The position numbers were made by a program, and so were the translations under genes. From Brassicibacter mesophilus (lineage in GTDB: Bacteria > Bacillota > Clostridia > Tissierellales > Proteiniboraceae), in assembly GCF_050433385.1 (NCBI RefSeq), contig NZ_JBNPXI010000002.1, positions 248,001 to 312,000 of the forward strand: a DNA stretch of 64,000 nt, in the 5' to 3' direction. The notes under the pieces are model-generated. The model searched no databases. It worked only from the letters and a program-made list of their open reading frames with translations, and was not told the DNA's origin. Shown piece by piece: positions 63,150 through 64,000 of this stretch; positions within the stretch are counted from its first letter, which is position 1; each line of letters opens with the position of its first letter.

Positions 63150-63587
63150 TCATTTTATACTGCTTCTATAGCTAACAAACTGATCCGTAATTTTTTCTTC
63201 TTCTTTTTTATTTAAATATTGATAATCATTGTAGTCTCTGTTTTTTAATTTTTGAAGCATCTTTTTTTCTTTAGTAGACTGAATTAAAACTTTCCTTGCA
63301 TTTTCTGTTATTTTTTGAGTCTTCTCTACTACTTTCTGCTGATTTACAATTCTCGAATTCATTGAGTTTAAATATATATTGTATGATTTCAAATCATTAA
63401 TTGAAATACTATCTACATTAATGTTTCTTTCATTTGTCAATCTTTTTCTTTCACTAATGTAATCTTCGAGAACAACTAATTCTTCATTAAGTTTTTTGTT
63501 CGCTTTGCTATATTCAGCTTTATTTAAGTCTTCTACTCGCTCCTTATAATCCAGCACTTTCTCTAACCTGAAAGTAAACTTTTCCAC
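63150..63587 (-). CDS. fliJ: Flagellar export protein FliJ
   Basis: Coiled-coil soluble part of the flagellar export ATPase complex. The 145 residues from the GTG at 63587 are almost entirely charged helix, starting MEKFTFRLEKVLDYKERVE. GGAGTTGATATA precedes this GTG, and a TTG at 63605 has no ribosome binding site. It lies 19 bases after fliI, the universal order. Confidence 0.93.
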   Translation of the reverse strand: MEKFTFRLEKVLDYKERVEDLNKAEYSKANKKLNEELVVLEDYISERKRLTNERNINVDSISINDLKSYNIYLNSMNSRIVNQQKVVEKTQKITENARKVLIQSTKEKKMLQKLKNRDYNDYQYLNKKEEEKITDQFVSYRSSIK

Positions 63588-63606
63588 TATATCAACTCCA
63601 ATCAAA

Positions 63607-64000
63607 TCAGTTTATATCAGAAGCGTCTATTAGTTCGCTAATGAGATTTAGTGTCTCATCATAAGAGAATTTCTCTAAAACATCCTGTGTCAGAAAATCA
63701 TTTATTTTATCTATTGTTTCTATAGCTTTATCTATCTTCTTATTAGATCCCCTTTTATATGCTCCAATATTAATCAAATCCTCTGATTCCTTATATGTAG
63801 CAATAATATCTTTAATTTTATTTGATATAGTAACATGTTCTTTTGTGCATATGCTCTGCATCACTCTACTTATACTCTGAAGAACTTCAATTGCTGGATA
63901 GTGATTTTGACCTGCAAGTTTTCTAGATAAGACTATATGCCCATCTAATATACCTCTTACAGTATCAGCTATAGGTTCGTTCATATCGTCTCCATCTACT
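63607..64000 (-). CDS. fliI: Flagellar export ATPase FliI, C-terminal part
   Basis: F1-beta-like ATPase that energises type III export. Only the last 130 codons are in the window; the N-terminus with the P-loop lies beyond position 64000. The block DGDDMNEPIADTVRGILDGH followed by IVLSRKLAGQNHYPAIEVL is diagnostic of FliI and clearly separates it from ATP synthase beta. The frame stays open to the window edge. It precedes fliJ. Confidence 0.97.
   Translation of the reverse strand, partial: VDGDDMNEPIADTVRGILDGHIVLSRKLAGQNHYPAIEVLQSISRVMQSICTKEHVTISNKIKDIIATYKESEDLINIGAYKRGSNKKIDKAIETIDKINDFLTQDVLEKFSYDETLNLISELIDASDIN

Noticed and set aside
1..64000. Defence systems, CRISPR arrays, mobile elements, phage genes, tRNA or rRNA genes
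   Set aside because: I looked for repeats, transposase, integrase and RNA gene patterns on both strands and saw none. All coding space is taken by housekeeping, motility or small unknown genes.

Overview
The window looks like a stretch of chromosome from a low-GC, motile, endospore-lineage Firmicute of class Clostridia. The evidence is visibly AT-rich DNA, strong GGAGG ribosome binding sites with many TTG starts, Bacillus/Clostridium-type gene order, and sporulation-linked genes (ftsK/spoIIIE, ymxH, ylxY, ytvI-like, tepA). Gene content (mnmH, a DUF342 FapA, motAB inside the fla/che cluster) suggests something near the Tissierellales/Peptostreptococcales, but that rank is an inference. All 69 genes lie on the minus strand, so transcription runs from position 64000 down to 1. 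No tRNA, rRNA, CRISPR array, insertion sequence, prophage or toxin-antitoxin locus was seen, and no intergenic gap exceeds 300 bases.

Layout in the direction of transcription: (1) 64000-37121, a flagellar and chemotaxis supercluster: fliI (partial), fliJ, motE-like, fliK, flgD, a hook-operon protein, flgE, flbD, motA, motB, fliL, fliM, fliY, cheY, fliO, fliP, fliQ, fliR, flhB, flhA, flhF, flhG, a PilZ protein, cheB, cheA, cheW, cheC, cheD, sigD, fapA-like, an unknown charged protein and a SwrB-like protein. Genes are closely packed or overlapping. (2) 37030-33834, rpsB with its own promoter and structured leader, tsf, pyrH, frr and an unrecognised 65-codon gene ending in a terminator. (3) 33807-22248, lipid/isoprenoid and replication genes: uppS, cdsA, a YtvI-like permease, dxr, rseP, ispG, a glycosyltransferase, mgtC and polC, then a terminator. 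(4) 22162-14763, the nusA-infB operon: rimP, nusA, ylxR, ylxQ, infB, rbfA, nrnA, truB, ribF. (5) 14725-7229, smaller units: rpsO, pnp, ylxY with an M16 peptidase, ymxH/ylmC, dapG and tepA, several closed by clear hairpin terminators. (6) 7045-1, ftsK, mnmH, rimO, pgsA, cinA, and recA with a promoter overlapped by a LexA box.

The regions link motility (export apparatus, motor, hook, chemotaxis with CheC/CheD/FliY-type adaptation and signal termination, sigma-D for late genes) to translation through the conserved sigD-swrB-rpsB-tsf junction. The rest is translation, RNA turnover, envelope precursor synthesis and DNA maintenance.

Nothing here is a clearly new biological system. The most worthwhile loose ends are the unknown 65-codon gene and its terminator just before uppS, a YlxY-type deacetylase with degenerate catalytic motifs, the expanded MotE-like protein, two poorly characterised small genes between fapA and rpsB, the rpsB and rpsB-tsf RNA structures, an operator-like repeat before ymxH, and the SOS-type control of recA with a hairpin against its ribosome binding site.
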